In this document: piece after piece, positions 34,870-43,547 of the stretch
How the letters are laid out: each line of letters opens with the position of its first letter
Numbering within the stretch: position 1 is the stretch's first letter
Source: JAAYRQ01 sp035647235
GTDB taxonomy: Bacteria; Bacillota; Syntrophomonadia; Syntrophomonadales; Syntrophomonadaceae
Assembly: GCA_964514235.1 (NCBI GenBank)
Contig: CAZEPV010000010.1
Coordinates: 12,062-76,061 of the forward strand
Reading direction: 5' to 3'
Length of the DNA: 64,000 bases
Notes under the pieces: generated by a model
Databases searched by the model: none
What the model was told of the DNA's origin: nothing
What the model saw: only the letters and a program-made list of their open reading frames with translations
Position numbers and translations under genes: made by a program

Positions 34870-35859
34870 TCAACTTATTATATAATCAACATCTAGCCCA
34901 CAATTTGTACATTTTCCCGCTTTATATGCCCTTAATTTTATTTTGTAATTATTTCGGTTAATTAAATTGGCCCCACAGGAAGTACAATAGGTATCATTGG
35001 CAAAAGGCATATTACCCACATAGACAAAATTTAAATGTTCTTTGGCAATATTATAGGCCATTTCCATGGTCCTAGTAGAAGTAGGGGGATTTTGTAATTT
35101 ATATGCTGGGTGGTAACGGGAAATATGTAGTGGTAAGTCGGGATTTAGGGTAGCCAAGTATTTAACCAACTCTTTGATTTCAGCAGGATTATCATTTTCA
35201 TCTGTAATTATTAAGGTGGTTATTTCTAGGTGGACTTTATCCAGAGCATTTTCTATTGTTGCCTTAACTGGCTCTAGTTTAGCCTTACAATTTTTACGAT
35301 AAAATTCTGAAGAGAAAGATTTTAAATCTATATTCATTGCATCAACAAAAGGTAATAACTTTTGCAGTGGTTCCTTCCCAATATAGCCATTAGTAACCAG
35401 GACCACCTGCATTCCTGCCTCTTTGAGCATGTAGGCTGTATCCCAGATATACTCATACCATATAGTTGGTTCATTATAAGTAAAAGCCAAGCCCACCGAA
35501 TCTTCAGCCTTTGCATCTAAAGATATTTTCACCATTTCTGCTGGGGATATTGTGCGCCCCTGTCCTAATTCTTGAGCAATACCGTAGTTTTGACAATATG
35601 AACAGGCCAGATTACAGCCATAAGTCCCCGCAGATAAAATTGTTTTCCCAGGATAAAAGTGATATAGTGGTTTTTTTTCTATGGGATCCAAAGCTAAAGC
35701 GCTAACATTGGCGTAGTTCAAAGTATACAAAACCCCATCATCATTATATCTAATATTACATATTCCTATTTGTCCTGGCTTTAAGCTGCAATTATGGGGA
35801 CAAAGCTCGCATTCGACCTTATCACCACTTCTTTTATAAAAACTAGCTTCCTTTTTCAT
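34870..35859 (-). CDS. amrS: AmmeMemoRadiSam system radical SAM enzyme (AmrS)
   Basis: 329 aa. The 4Fe-4S motif is CNLACSYC near residue 83, preceded by an N-terminal Cys set CELCPHNCSLKPGQIGIC and followed by a C-terminal CTSCG...CTNCG zinc ribbon. This three-part layout is that of AmrS, formerly PFL-activating-enzyme-like. The partner AMMECR1/Memo protein gene lies 21 bases upstream, completing the AmmeMemoRadiSam set. The chemistry of the system is not established; a radical-based modification is expected. Confidence 0.92.
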   Translation of the reverse strand: MKKEASFYKRSGDKVECELCPHNCSLKPGQIGICNIRYNDDGVLYTLNYANVSALALDPIEKKPLYHFYPGKTILSAGTYGCNLACSYCQNYGIAQELGQGRTISPAEMVKISLDAKAEDSVGLAFTYNEPTIWYEYIWDTAYMLKEAGMQVVLVTNGYIGKEPLQKLLPFVDAMNIDLKSFSSEFYRKNCKAKLEPVKATIENALDKVHLEITTLIITDENDNPAEIKELVKYLATLNPDLPLHISRYHPAYKLQNPPTSTRTMEMAYNIAKEHLNFVYVGNMPFANDTYCTSCGANLINRNNYKIKLRAYKAGKCTNCGLDVDYIIS

Positions 35860-35880
35860 TTAATTATCATCCTGTCAAAA

Positions 35881-37278
35881 TTAGTAATACCTGTCTACTT
35901 TAAATCTTTCGATTCTATAATCTTCATCGGGTGAAATGCCTGCCTTCTCTAAAGCTATGGCCAACTGGTCTTCTACTGTATCTACTCCCTCCAAATTAGG
36001 TAAAAGTAGTCCTCTTCTATTTCCTTTAGTAACTATCACTCCGTATTCTTCAGAATCAAGTTCATCCTGCTTACATTCCTCGGGAGCAGATAATATATCT
36101 ACGGAATAAGTTAAATCGGTAAGCTCATTAACTTTTACGGGGCTAAATCTGCTATCGCGGGTAGCAGAGCTTACTGCATTACTAGCAATCTCTTCTGCCA
36201 AATTGCTATGCACTGGTAAAATAGTACCTATACAACCCCGTAATTGTCCCCCTTTTTTCAAGGTAACAAAAGTGGCCCCTTTTTCGCCTTTTAATTCCTG
36301 TAATTCTGCAGGTAAAGAAGGTTTAATCCCGTTTCTTACGTAATTTTCCAATACTAAGCGAGCCCATCTAACTGGCTTACTTTCATTTTTCCTTTTAACT
36401 AACAAACCAGCCTCTATTTCCCTTTGCATTTCCTTTAAATAGCTATCTTTGCTAGTAGTTAACTCAAAACCAGCAGTTAGGTAACCTACTCCAAATGGTC
36501 CCTCATAGGAATATACTTGGGACTTAAAATCATAGCCATCCATACAGCCCAACATAATTACAATAGAGGGATAGGCGCATTCCCCTGCATTATCCCGCAG
36601 ACTAGAATCAAGATTAACTATTTTATCGATTTCTTTATTGGCTAAAGCTTCTTTAATTAAATTATCAAATTTTGCACCATCAGGATGAAAACTATATGGC
36701 CCGTCATCCTTCAAACGATGTGACATATCACCAGATGCTACTATAGCCACTCTCTTTCCGAATTCTTTTGCGACTTTCTGTATAAGAAGCCCAAATTTAT
36801 ATAAAAGCAAAGTCGGTAATAAACCTATGCTTATTGGTACAATAGGTAGATCATCAGCTAGACCAGCTTCCTTTAAATAATGCAGCGGCACTAAAATTCC
36901 GTGGTCTAGTTCTCTATTGAGCTTGTTCCTTTCAGCTATCTCTTCATTAATAACTATAAAATCAATATCCTCTAGTTCTGCCTTTTCCCTTATTTTTTGG
37001 ATAAAATTCAATTCATTATTATAATTAAAAGCAATTTCACCATAGCCAAATCGGCCAAAATCACCATATAGTTCTGGGCTTCCTAAACAAGTAACACAAT
37101 CACTAAACACATTTCCATGCGGGGTTAAAAAGAGCACAATCTCGGGCTGGCTTGCAACTAAAGCTTGGGCCATTTCCTGCATACCTAAGACTGTGTTTTC
37201 AACATCCTTTAAGCTTCTGCCCCCTATAGCTGGAACAATCAGTGGTGGATGGGGAGAAAGAGTTAAATAGGTAATCAT
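35881..37278 (-). CDS. Fused AmmeMemoRadiSam proteins B and A (Memo-like + AMMECR1)
   Basis: 465 aa. Residues 1-265 form a LigB/Memo-like domain of the class III extradiol dioxygenase fold, with His candidates in SPHPPLIVPAIGG, LTPHGN, LDHGILVPLHY and ASGDMSHRL. Residues about 285-465 are an AMMECR1 domain with GATFVTLKKGGQLRGCIGT and RDSRFSPVKVNEL. In many genomes the two are separate genes. It has the matching radical SAM gene downstream and the NRDE gene 15 bases upstream. Function unknown in detail. Confidence 0.92.
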   Translation of the reverse strand: MITYLTLSPHPPLIVPAIGGRSLKDVENTVLGMQEMAQALVASQPEIVLFLTPHGNVFSDCVTCLGSPELYGDFGRFGYGEIAFNYNNELNFIQKIREKAELEDIDFIVINEEIAERNKLNRELDHGILVPLHYLKEAGLADDLPIVPISIGLLPTLLLYKFGLLIQKVAKEFGKRVAIVASGDMSHRLKDDGPYSFHPDGAKFDNLIKEALANKEIDKIVNLDSSLRDNAGECAYPSIVIMLGCMDGYDFKSQVYSYEGPFGVGYLTAGFELTTSKDSYLKEMQREIEAGLLVKRKNESKPVRWARLVLENYVRNGIKPSLPAELQELKGEKGATFVTLKKGGQLRGCIGTILPVHSNLAEEIASNAVSSATRDSRFSPVKVNELTDLTYSVDILSAPEECKQDELDSEEYGVIVTKGNRRGLLLPNLEGVDTVEDQLAIALEKAGISPDEDYRIERFKVDRYY

Positions 37279-37293
37279 TTTCCTACCTCCTTT

Positions 37294-38064
37294 TTATAAA
37301 CTGCCAGGTATCTCATAAAAAACTTCATCCCATTTATTGGGGTTACGGTCTATAAAGGTTCGTTCCCAGAATTGTATATTGTGATCATAATCTATCAAAA
37401 GTACTGTAGTTAGGTGGGTTCCATAGTTAGGGCTAATTACAAAAGATGCGGAGAGTATCCGTTCTAATTCGACTCCTACACCTGTATCTGGTAGTATCTT
37501 TTCATCAGCCAATTTCGTATCCGCCATCATAGTAAATAAAGAATCAACATTAATCTCATCTTTTGCTAAAATATTTTGCATGTTCATAGTGCCTTGACTC
37601 ACTTTGGGCCAATTTATGTTAAGCAGGTTATTGCTTAACCCATGGACACCTTCAGGAATTTCATATATATCTTCCTTTCGGTTTGAGTAATAATACAAGG
37701 ACCCTTTATCACCTACTAGCAAGTTAAAGCCATTATAATCCGATCCACCGTTAGATAACTGCTCGAGATAACTTTTGGGGCTAATGGCCTTTTCCAGATA
37801 TTTCTGAACTAGATGGCCTCGTGATGGAGCAGCTTCTTTCTGATTATGGGGATCGCGATAATTAGTTATTACAGCATATTGTCCAAAAGTATTAACACCA
37901 AGCCAGGTACCTCCAGCTTTTAGATCCCGACCCGCTAAGATATCAGGCTTATCTGCCCAAAAGTCTGCAGCTAGTGTTGGCCGCTCGTAAAATTCATCTC
38001 GATTCGCTGCCATAACTACTTTATATTTTGGATGGTTTTTATAAGCGAAAATTATTAAACACAT
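37294..38064 (-). CDS. NRDE (TANGO2-like) family protein
   Basis: 256 aa from the ATG at 38064, which has GAAGGAG five bases upstream and makes Cys the second residue (MCLIIFAY), as in the family; the frame extends nine codons further. NRDE is visible as AANRDEFYERP, followed by GRDLKAGGTWLGVN and TNYRDP. The Cys2/Ntn-like fold suggests an N-terminal-nucleophile hydrolase, and eukaryotic TANGO2 is linked to acyl-CoA or heme handling; the bacterial role is unknown. Confidence 0.9.
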   Translation of the reverse strand: MCLIIFAYKNHPKYKVVMAANRDEFYERPTLAADFWADKPDILAGRDLKAGGTWLGVNTFGQYAVITNYRDPHNQKEAAPSRGHLVQKYLEKAISPKSYLEQLSNGGSDYNGFNLLVGDKGSLYYYSNRKEDIYEIPEGVHGLSNNLLNINWPKVSQGTMNMQNILAKDEINVDSLFTMMADTKLADEKILPDTGVGVELERILSASFVISPNYGTHLTTVLLIDYDHNIQFWERTFIDRNPNKWDEVFYEIPGSL

Positions 38065-38151
38065 ATTTTCTCCTTCATTACAATATATCATTATGTAATG
38101 CTTTATTTTATTTTAAGAATACCAATATATTAGGCTCGGTGCAAGTTATAG

Positions 38152-38180
38152 AAAAAAGAGTTGGCTAAATAATAGCCAAC
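38152..38180 (-). terminator. Terminator of the DUF47 gene
   Basis: Minus-strand stem GTTGGCTA/TAGCCAAC with a 5-base loop, then TCTTTTTTC. 28 bases after the DUF47 stop. Confidence 0.9.
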
Positions 38181-38207
38181 CCCTATAACCTAAAAACTTA
38201 ATTTCAT

Positions 38208-38834
38208 TTATGAATATTTTACTACGATATTGCTAATAAGTTCCCCTACTTCTTGGACATAATCTTGTGCCATTTCAATATATTCATATATTTCGCGCCA
38301 TTTAATAATTACTATTGGATCAGTTTCATTTTCGAACAGTTGTGCCAAGCCGGTTCTATATAGATTATCTTGTTTCTTCTCTAGTTTAGTTATTTCATTA
38401 CAACAAAAAAGAATTTCCTTTTTACTGTGTGGGATGTCTTTTAAAAGATTGAAAGCCCTATCTTGTAACAAAATACCCTTCTGGAGAACAGCTATCATTT
38501 CTTTAACCCTATCATTGGGTGGCCCAGCTTGATATAAAATCATCCTATCAATAATGCCCGTAATATAATCTAATACCTCCGATAGTTTTTGAATAAGCCG
38601 AAAAGCATCCTCCCTATCAAAAGGCAGTATAAAACTGGTATTCAACCTTTTGACTAATTGGTCTATAATTCGGTCCCCTTCATGTTCCATAGCAGTAAGT
38701 TTGGCCATTTTGGCATCTAAATCAGAATAATCATCAATAACATCTTGCAAGATTATCCCACCTCGTACAACCATATAGGCACTTTCCGAGAAAAGTTTAA
38801 ATAATTTATCATCCCTTCTCCCAAATAATCTCAC
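38208..38834 (-). CDS. DUF47 (PhoU-like) family protein
   Basis: 208 aa all-helical protein of the DUF47/YkaA type. GTG at 38834 is preceded by GGGGGAG at five bases and gives VRLFGRRDDKLFKLF, the normal start; upstream codons in frame lie before this site. Conserved segments: HEGDRIIDQLVKRLNTSFILPFDREDA and EKKQDNLYR. DUF47 proteins are usually beside Pit-type phosphate transporters and are thought to regulate them, but no pit gene is here. Confidence 0.88.
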   Translation of the reverse strand: MRLFGRRDDKLFKLFSESAYMVVRGGIILQDVIDDYSDLDAKMAKLTAMEHEGDRIIDQLVKRLNTSFILPFDREDAFRLIQKLSEVLDYITGIIDRMILYQAGPPNDRVKEMIAVLQKGILLQDRAFNLLKDIPHSKKEILFCCNEITKLEKKQDNLYRTGLAQLFENETDPIVIIKWREIYEYIEMAQDYVQEVGELISNIVVKYS

Positions 38835-38882
38835 ACGATCTCCCCCAATTAGATTACCACAAGATGTAACATCCAAAATTGA

Positions 38883-39761
38883 TTATAAGGCTCTTAAATA
38901 ATCAGGTCTCAAATACTTCCTATCATTTTTATCGATAATATCTTTAATTAAGGCCAGTATTTTTTCTTTATCTTCGGGTAGCCTACCTTTTATAGGTAGG
39001 TAATTAGAAGCGTGGTTACTTCTGTATTCTGTTCCCTCAACTTCCAAGTCTTCTATCATCATATACATTTCATCGAGTATTTCGAAAGGCCCAGGTAGTT
39101 CGAATTCACCTTTTTTTTGCCTATTAAAAAGAACAGTTCTTGGGACTAACATTAGGGTCAATGCTCCAATATAGTCAGGATTCATGTCATTTAATATTTT
39201 AGCTGTATTTTTAGCATGATCAACTGCCTTGGGAGTCCTACCAGCTAATCCTAATAAAACCGTAACAGATAGTAAAATTCCAGCACTTCTGATCATGCGC
39301 CCCGCCTGTACCATTTCATCATAATTGACGCCTTTGCGAATATCCAACAGAAGCTCAGGGTCACCAGTCTCTACTCCCAAATACGCAATAGTAAGGCCAG
39401 CAGCCTTCAAGACGCTCAACTCTGACATTGATTTAGCGATAATGCTGTCTGGGCTAGCATATATGCCCACATGTCGTAAACTAGGAAAGGCTTGATAAAG
39501 TACAGCCAATATTTCCAAAAGATCATTAGTTTCCATAGCTAAAGCATCACCATCGGCTAAAAAGACCTTTTCCAAGTCACCATAATATTGCTTAGCCATG
39601 CGAATGTCAGTCTTGATTTCCTCCATACTTCTAACCCTAAACTTTTTATCCTTATACATTGCACAAAAAGTACAGCGGTTGTGAGTACAACCTACTGTGC
39701 ATTGTAAAATATAACTCCTAGCTTCACTAGGGGGTCTAAATATATTTCCTTCGTATCTCAT
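38883..39761 (-). CDS. Radical SAM protein of unknown substrate
   Basis: 292 aa. The cluster-binding cysteines are in CTVGCTHNRCTFCAMYKDKKFR near residues 21-33, followed by a TIM-barrel half with FLADGDAL and YLGVETGDPELL, as in COG1032-type enzymes. No B12-binding or TRAM domain is present. The substrate cannot be inferred. It is 48 bases upstream of the DUF47 gene and divergent from the SASP gene. Confidence 0.82.
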   Translation of the reverse strand: MRYEGNIFRPPSEARSYILQCTVGCTHNRCTFCAMYKDKKFRVRSMEEIKTDIRMAKQYYGDLEKVFLADGDALAMETNDLLEILAVLYQAFPSLRHVGIYASPDSIIAKSMSELSVLKAAGLTIAYLGVETGDPELLLDIRKGVNYDEMVQAGRMIRSAGILLSVTVLLGLAGRTPKAVDHAKNTAKILNDMNPDYIGALTLMLVPRTVLFNRQKKGEFELPGPFEILDEMYMMIEDLEVEGTEYRSNHASNYLPIKGRLPEDKEKILALIKDIIDKNDRKYLRPDYLRAL

Positions 39762-39909
39762 AATGAGACCTCCTTTTATTTCTAATTTATGAGAAAAAAC
39801 TTCAAATGCAAACTGTTTACAAATATTCTTTTATTAACTAGCTATATTAATTGTAATATTACTTAAAATAATATCAAGTGCGAGTCTTGTAAAAGAGGAG
39901 GTTTTTTGC

Positions 39910-40083
39910 ATGGCTAGTCGTAACAGAATTATGTCTGAACAGTTAAAATATGAAATTGCCAAAGAGTTAGGAATTGACCAAATCGTAGCCACCGAAGGGT
40001 GGGGTTCTGTCAGTTCCAGAGATTGTGGAAACATGGTTAGAATGGCAATTCAGATAGCTGAGCGAAATCTTACCAACTCGTAA
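39910..40083 (+). CDS. Small acid-soluble spore protein, alpha/beta type
   Basis: 57 aa, matching the alpha/beta SASP family that coats and protects spore DNA. The two conserved regions are seen: LKYEIAKELGI (the EIA-E-G region where the germination protease cuts) and GWGSVSSRDCGNMVRMAIQIAE, equivalent to the family GxLTSRxxGxxGGxMV segment. AGAGGAGG lies eight bases before the ATG. It is transcribed alone, ending in a strong terminator. A SigG-type promoter is expected but I could not identify one confidently. Confidence 0.92.
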   Translation: MASRNRIMSEQLKYEIAKELGIDQIVATEGWGSVSSRDCGNMVRMAIQIAERNLTNS

Positions 40084-40106
40084 AAATGAATAATAATCTC
40101 GCACTT

Positions 40107-40129
40107 CGGGAGGATTTCCTCCCGTTTTT
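40107..40129 (+). terminator. Terminator of the SASP gene
   Basis: CGGGAGGA/TCCTCCCG arms with a minimal loop followed by TTTTT, 24 bases after the SASP stop. The convergent aminomutase gene ends 14 bases further on. Confidence 0.9.
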
Positions 40130-40142
40130 ATCCATTCCAACA

Positions 40143-41384
40143 CTAATAAATTTTGTTTTCGAAATTTATAATTTTATTTTCCCATGTTCTAATAATAACT
40201 TCATCTTCATCAACAGATATAAGGTATTCAGGCAATAAAGGTGTCTTGCCCAAACCACCAGTAGCATTAATAATATAGGTAGGTATAGCTAAACCAGAAG
40301 TAAAGCCCCTTAAATCCTGCATTATTTTCAAACCTGTTTCTACCTTGGTTATAAAATGTGTAGTCCCTTTAACTTGTTTAGCATGGAAAATATAATATGG
40401 TTTTACTCTAATTCTTAACAATTCCTGGTTGAGTTTCTTCATAATATGTGAATCATCATTGATACCTCTTAATAAAACCGCTTGATTTCCCAATATTACC
40501 CCAGCCTTGATTAACATATCACATGCTTTTTTGGCTTCTGGGGTAACCTCCATAGGTGAATTAAATTGGGTATTAATATAAATGGGTGGATACTTTTCTA
40601 ATATTGCGCATAATTCTGGAGTTATTCTTTGGGGCAGTGTTACTGGGCAGCGGGTTCCTAGCCGTTTTATTTCTACATGGGCTATATTATCTAACTCACC
40701 CAGAATCCAATCTATCATAGTATTGCTCAACATTAAAGAGTCTCCACCAGTAATTAAAACATCACGTATTTCTTTATTTCCCCTAATATATTCTAATGAT
40801 TTTTCTAGTTCACTACGCAAAGCATGTTCATCTTTTTCCCCAAAATTCCTTCTCCTTTGACAATGTCTACAGTACATAGGGCATTGATTAGTAACATTAA
40901 TTATTAAGCGATCGGGATACCGCCTAGTAATTCTAACTTCAGGGCTTGTGGTAGTTTCAGCCATAGGATCATTTTCGCCCTTTTCATCGGTTAATTCTAA
41001 AATACTGGGAATAGCTTGTTTGTATATTGGTGATTGGGCAAAATTATCAAAATCAATCAAGCTAAGATAATAAGGGGAAAGTGCCCATCTGAAAAAACTA
41101 GATACCTCGATTAAGTCATCTTTGTCTTTTTTGCTAAAATTTATAAATTTATTTAGAACATCTACATCTGAAATACTGTTTTTCATCTGCCATGCCCAAT
41201 TATCCCAATCATCCCCACTAGCAGCAAAATAATCTAAGATTAACTCTTTGTTTTTTATACTGCGATTAAGTTGCCTAAAACCTGTTTCAATTTGCCCCTC
41301 AATTTGCAAATAATCCGCGATACTATTTTTTAATTCTTCAGCCCTATCTAGGGCCTTTAGTCTATTAACAGAATAATTACTCAC
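40143..41384 (-). CDS. eam: KamA-family aminomutase, probable glutamate 2,3-aminomutase
   Basis: 413 aa radical SAM, PLP-dependent aminomutase. The cluster motif is C168-x3-C172-x2-C175 (CPMYCRHC) and the PLP lysine is K380 in GGLGK. Lysine 2,3-aminomutase binds the substrate side chain with Asp293 and Asp330; at the aligned positions this protein has K336 and N373, with the same 37-residue spacing, matching Lys332 and Asn369 reported for clostridial glutamate 2,3-aminomutase. The product would be beta-glutamate, an osmolyte. Start GTG with GGAGGG nine bases upstream. A c-di-AMP riboswitch lies in its leader, behind mgtC. Confidence 0.85.
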   Translation of the reverse strand: MSNYSVNRLKALDRAEELKNSIADYLQIEGQIETGFRQLNRSIKNKELILDYFAASGDDWDNWAWQMKNSISDVDVLNKFINFSKKDKDDLIEVSSFFRWALSPYYLSLIDFDNFAQSPIYKQAIPSILELTDEKGENDPMAETTTSPEVRITRRYPDRLIINVTNQCPMYCRHCQRRRNFGEKDEHALRSELEKSLEYIRGNKEIRDVLITGGDSLMLSNTMIDWILGELDNIAHVEIKRLGTRCPVTLPQRITPELCAILEKYPPIYINTQFNSPMEVTPEAKKACDMLIKAGVILGNQAVLLRGINDDSHIMKKLNQELLRIRVKPYYIFHAKQVKGTTHFITKVETGLKIMQDLRGFTSGLAIPTYIINATGGLGKTPLLPEYLISVDEDEVIIRTWENKIINFENKIY

Positions 41385-41441
41385 AAAAATGAACCCTCCT
41401 TATAAATACTAAGTTACGGAAGGCAGAAGGCCCCCCTTTAG

Positions 41442-41558
41442 ACGCTTACGAGGTTAGCTGACGGATTAGGGCCTAAAGGTAAATAGCCCTTCGTGTTTGT
41501 GTGCACGATTCACCCCTACAAATTCGGGTCCCCCGTTCTGTTCAAACAGATTAAGCGT
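41442..41558 (-). promoter_or_regulatory. Cyclic-di-AMP riboswitch (ydaO/yuaA class)
   Basis: On the minus strand P1 is ACGCUU/AAGCGU (41553-41558 with 41442-41447). Conserved ydaO segments are present in order: ACAGAACGGGGGACCC, GGGGUGAAUC (41507-41516), a stem ending in GGCCCUAAU, and CCGUCAGCUAACCUCG (41449-41464). The aptamer starts 24 bases after mgtC and ends 58 bases before the aminomutase GTG. The expression platform has CCUUCC, which can pair with the GGAGGG ribosome site, suggesting translational control. In this class c-di-AMP binding lowers expression. Confidence 0.92.
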
Positions 41559-41581
41559 TATATTTCAACGTTGGCAAAAAA

Positions 41582-41992
41582 TCATTCCCATTTCCTAGTA
41601 ATGTTTATGCCAACAATACCTAAAATAAAAGCAAAAATTATCACAGCAATAGTTGTACTTGTAATCCCTACACCAATTACCATGCCAATAATAGCCGTAT
41701 ACCATAAGGCAGCAGATTGAGATAGTCCCCTAATATGTTTACCCTCAAATACCCAAATAAAACCTGCACCAATAAAACCCAATGCAGAAATTATTTGCGC
41801 GGCTAAACGACCTGGGTCGCTATGCCATGGCATGTCGGTTAATCTAAAAAATTCCACTGAAATAATAGTAACTAATGAAGCTCCTACACATATAAGAGCG
41901 AATACCCGCGAAGTGTTTTTATCCTTAAAAATTAGCCCTATGGCTAAGCCTACAATAGCGGAAATCAGTAAGCGGATAATGATAGAACCCAT
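41582..41992 (-). CDS. mgtC: MgtC/SapB family membrane protein
   Basis: 136 aa with about four helices. RLLISAIVGLAIGLIF, ICVGASLVTIISVEFF, DPGRLAAQIISALGFIGAGFIW and HIRGLSQSAALWYTAIIGM are the MgtC signature, including the Asp-Pro-x-Arg and the C-terminal catalytic-like half, which is truncated after the helices (no cytoplasmic domain). MgtC proteins support growth at low Mg2+ and regulate ATP synthase or K+ in some bacteria. It starts two bases after guaB and precedes the riboswitch. Confidence 0.9.
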   Translation of the reverse strand: MGSIIIRLLISAIVGLAIGLIFKDKNTSRVFALICVGASLVTIISVEFFRLTDMPWHSDPGRLAAQIISALGFIGAGFIWVFEGKHIRGLSQSAALWYTAIIGMVIGVGITSTTIAVIIFAFILGIVGINITRKWE

Positions 41993-41994
41993 GA

Positions 41995-43449
41995 TTATTG
42001 TATACTATAGTTAGGTGCTTCTTTAGTTATGAAAATATCATGAGGATGATTTTCAGTTAAAGTAGCATTAGTAATCTTGACAAATTTAGCATTCTCTTTT
42101 AGACAATTAATATCTGGACAACCACAGTAGCCCATACCTGCCCTAAGCCCACCCATTAGTTGGAAAATAGTGTCTGTTAGACTTCCCTTGTAAGGTACTC
42201 TACCTTCGATCCCTTCTGGTACAAGTTTTTGGGCATCTTCTTGAAAATACCTATCACTACTACCTTCAGTCATAGCACCCATCGAGCCCATACCCCTATA
42301 AATCTTGTAACTTCTACCTTGTAGAATTACCATTTCACCAGGGCTTTCCTCAGTTCCAGCCAATAAATTACCTAGCATTACTGTATCAGCACCAGCTGCT
42401 ATAGCTTTTACAATATCACCTGAATACTTAATGCCACCATCAGCGATGATAGGGACATTATATTTTTTTGCAACTGTGCTACAATCTACAATAGCAGTTA
42501 TCTGAGGCATACCGATTCCAGCAATTACACGTGTAGTACATATAGATCCTGGGCCAATTCCGACCTTAACTGCATCTGCGCCAGCCTTGATTAATTCTTC
42601 AGTAGCTTCTGCAGTAGCGACATTTCCAGCTATAAGTTCTAGTTCCGGAAACCTATCCCTAACAGATTTGACCATATTAATAACCCCAGTAGAATGCCCG
42701 TGAGCGGTGTCAACTACTATTACATCTACCCCCGCCTTTTGTAAAGCCTCTATGCGGTCAAAAGTATCCTTTGTTACTCCCACAGCAGCTCCAACTAATA
42801 GTCTACCCCTATCATCTTTAGCAGAGTTAGGATGCTTTTGAGTTTTTTCTATATCCTTTATAGTAATCAGACCCATTAAATTAAAATCGTCATCTACTAA
42901 GGGTAATTTTTCAATCTTATGCTTCCTTAAAATTTCCATGGCTTCTTGCATATTGGTACCTACAGGGGCCGTAACTAAACCATCACTAGTCATTATGTTT
43001 TTTATAGGTTGTTCAAAATTAGTTTCAAAACGAATATCGCGATTAGTTATAATACCGACAAGCCTAGAGCCCACTGTGATGGGTACACCAGAAATATGAT
43101 AATATTCCATAATATCTAGTGCATCTTGTACTTTATTGTCTGGTGAAAGGAAAAAGGGATCTGCAATTACCCCATGTTCGGAACGTTTCACCCGATCAAC
43201 CATTCTAGCTTGTTCTTCAATAGTCATATTTTTATGAATTATACCAATTCCACCCTCGCGTGCCATGGCTATGCCCATTTTGGCATCAGTCACAGTATCC
43301 ATACCTGCGCTAAGAACAGGTATTTCAAGTCTTATATTACGGGTTAATCGGGTAGAAATACTGACTTGGTTTGGTAAGACTTCCGATTTACCAGGTATTA
43401 ATAGGACATCGTCAAATGTGAGACCTTCCTTGGAAAATTTCGCATTCAT
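41995..43449 (-). CDS. guaB: IMP dehydrogenase
   Basis: 484 aa, the normal length. It oxidises IMP to XMP, the committed step to GTP. FSKEGLTFDDVLLIP at the N-terminus, two CBS domains (about 95-205) and the catalytic loop GIGPGSICTTR with C304 are present, then the flap region GMGSMGAM. The ribosome site is AAAGGAGG. Downstream it is coupled with mgtC, so the guaB transcript probably runs into the riboswitch region. Confidence 0.97.
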   Translation of the reverse strand: MNAKFSKEGLTFDDVLLIPGKSEVLPNQVSISTRLTRNIRLEIPVLSAGMDTVTDAKMGIAMAREGGIGIIHKNMTIEEQARMVDRVKRSEHGVIADPFFLSPDNKVQDALDIMEYYHISGVPITVGSRLVGIITNRDIRFETNFEQPIKNIMTSDGLVTAPVGTNMQEAMEILRKHKIEKLPLVDDDFNLMGLITIKDIEKTQKHPNSAKDDRGRLLVGAAVGVTKDTFDRIEALQKAGVDVIVVDTAHGHSTGVINMVKSVRDRFPELELIAGNVATAEATEELIKAGADAVKVGIGPGSICTTRVIAGIGMPQITAIVDCSTVAKKYNVPIIADGGIKYSGDIVKAIAAGADTVMLGNLLAGTEESPGEMVILQGRSYKIYRGMGSMGAMTEGSSDRYFQEDAQKLVPEGIEGRVPYKGSLTDTIFQLMGGLRAGMGYCGCPDINCLKENAKFVKITNATLTENHPHDIFITKEAPNYSIQ

Positions 43450-43547
43450 TATTAAGTGGCCTCCTTTAGTAAATTTAAATAATATTATAATAACATTAAC
43501 AATTTAGCAAGGCATTGTATACAATTTACATTAAATTAATTAATTTT

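Noticed and set aside
39834..40034. Minus-strand ORF opposite the SASP gene
   Set aside because: It is antisense to a clear alpha/beta SASP and has no ribosome site or recognisable family.
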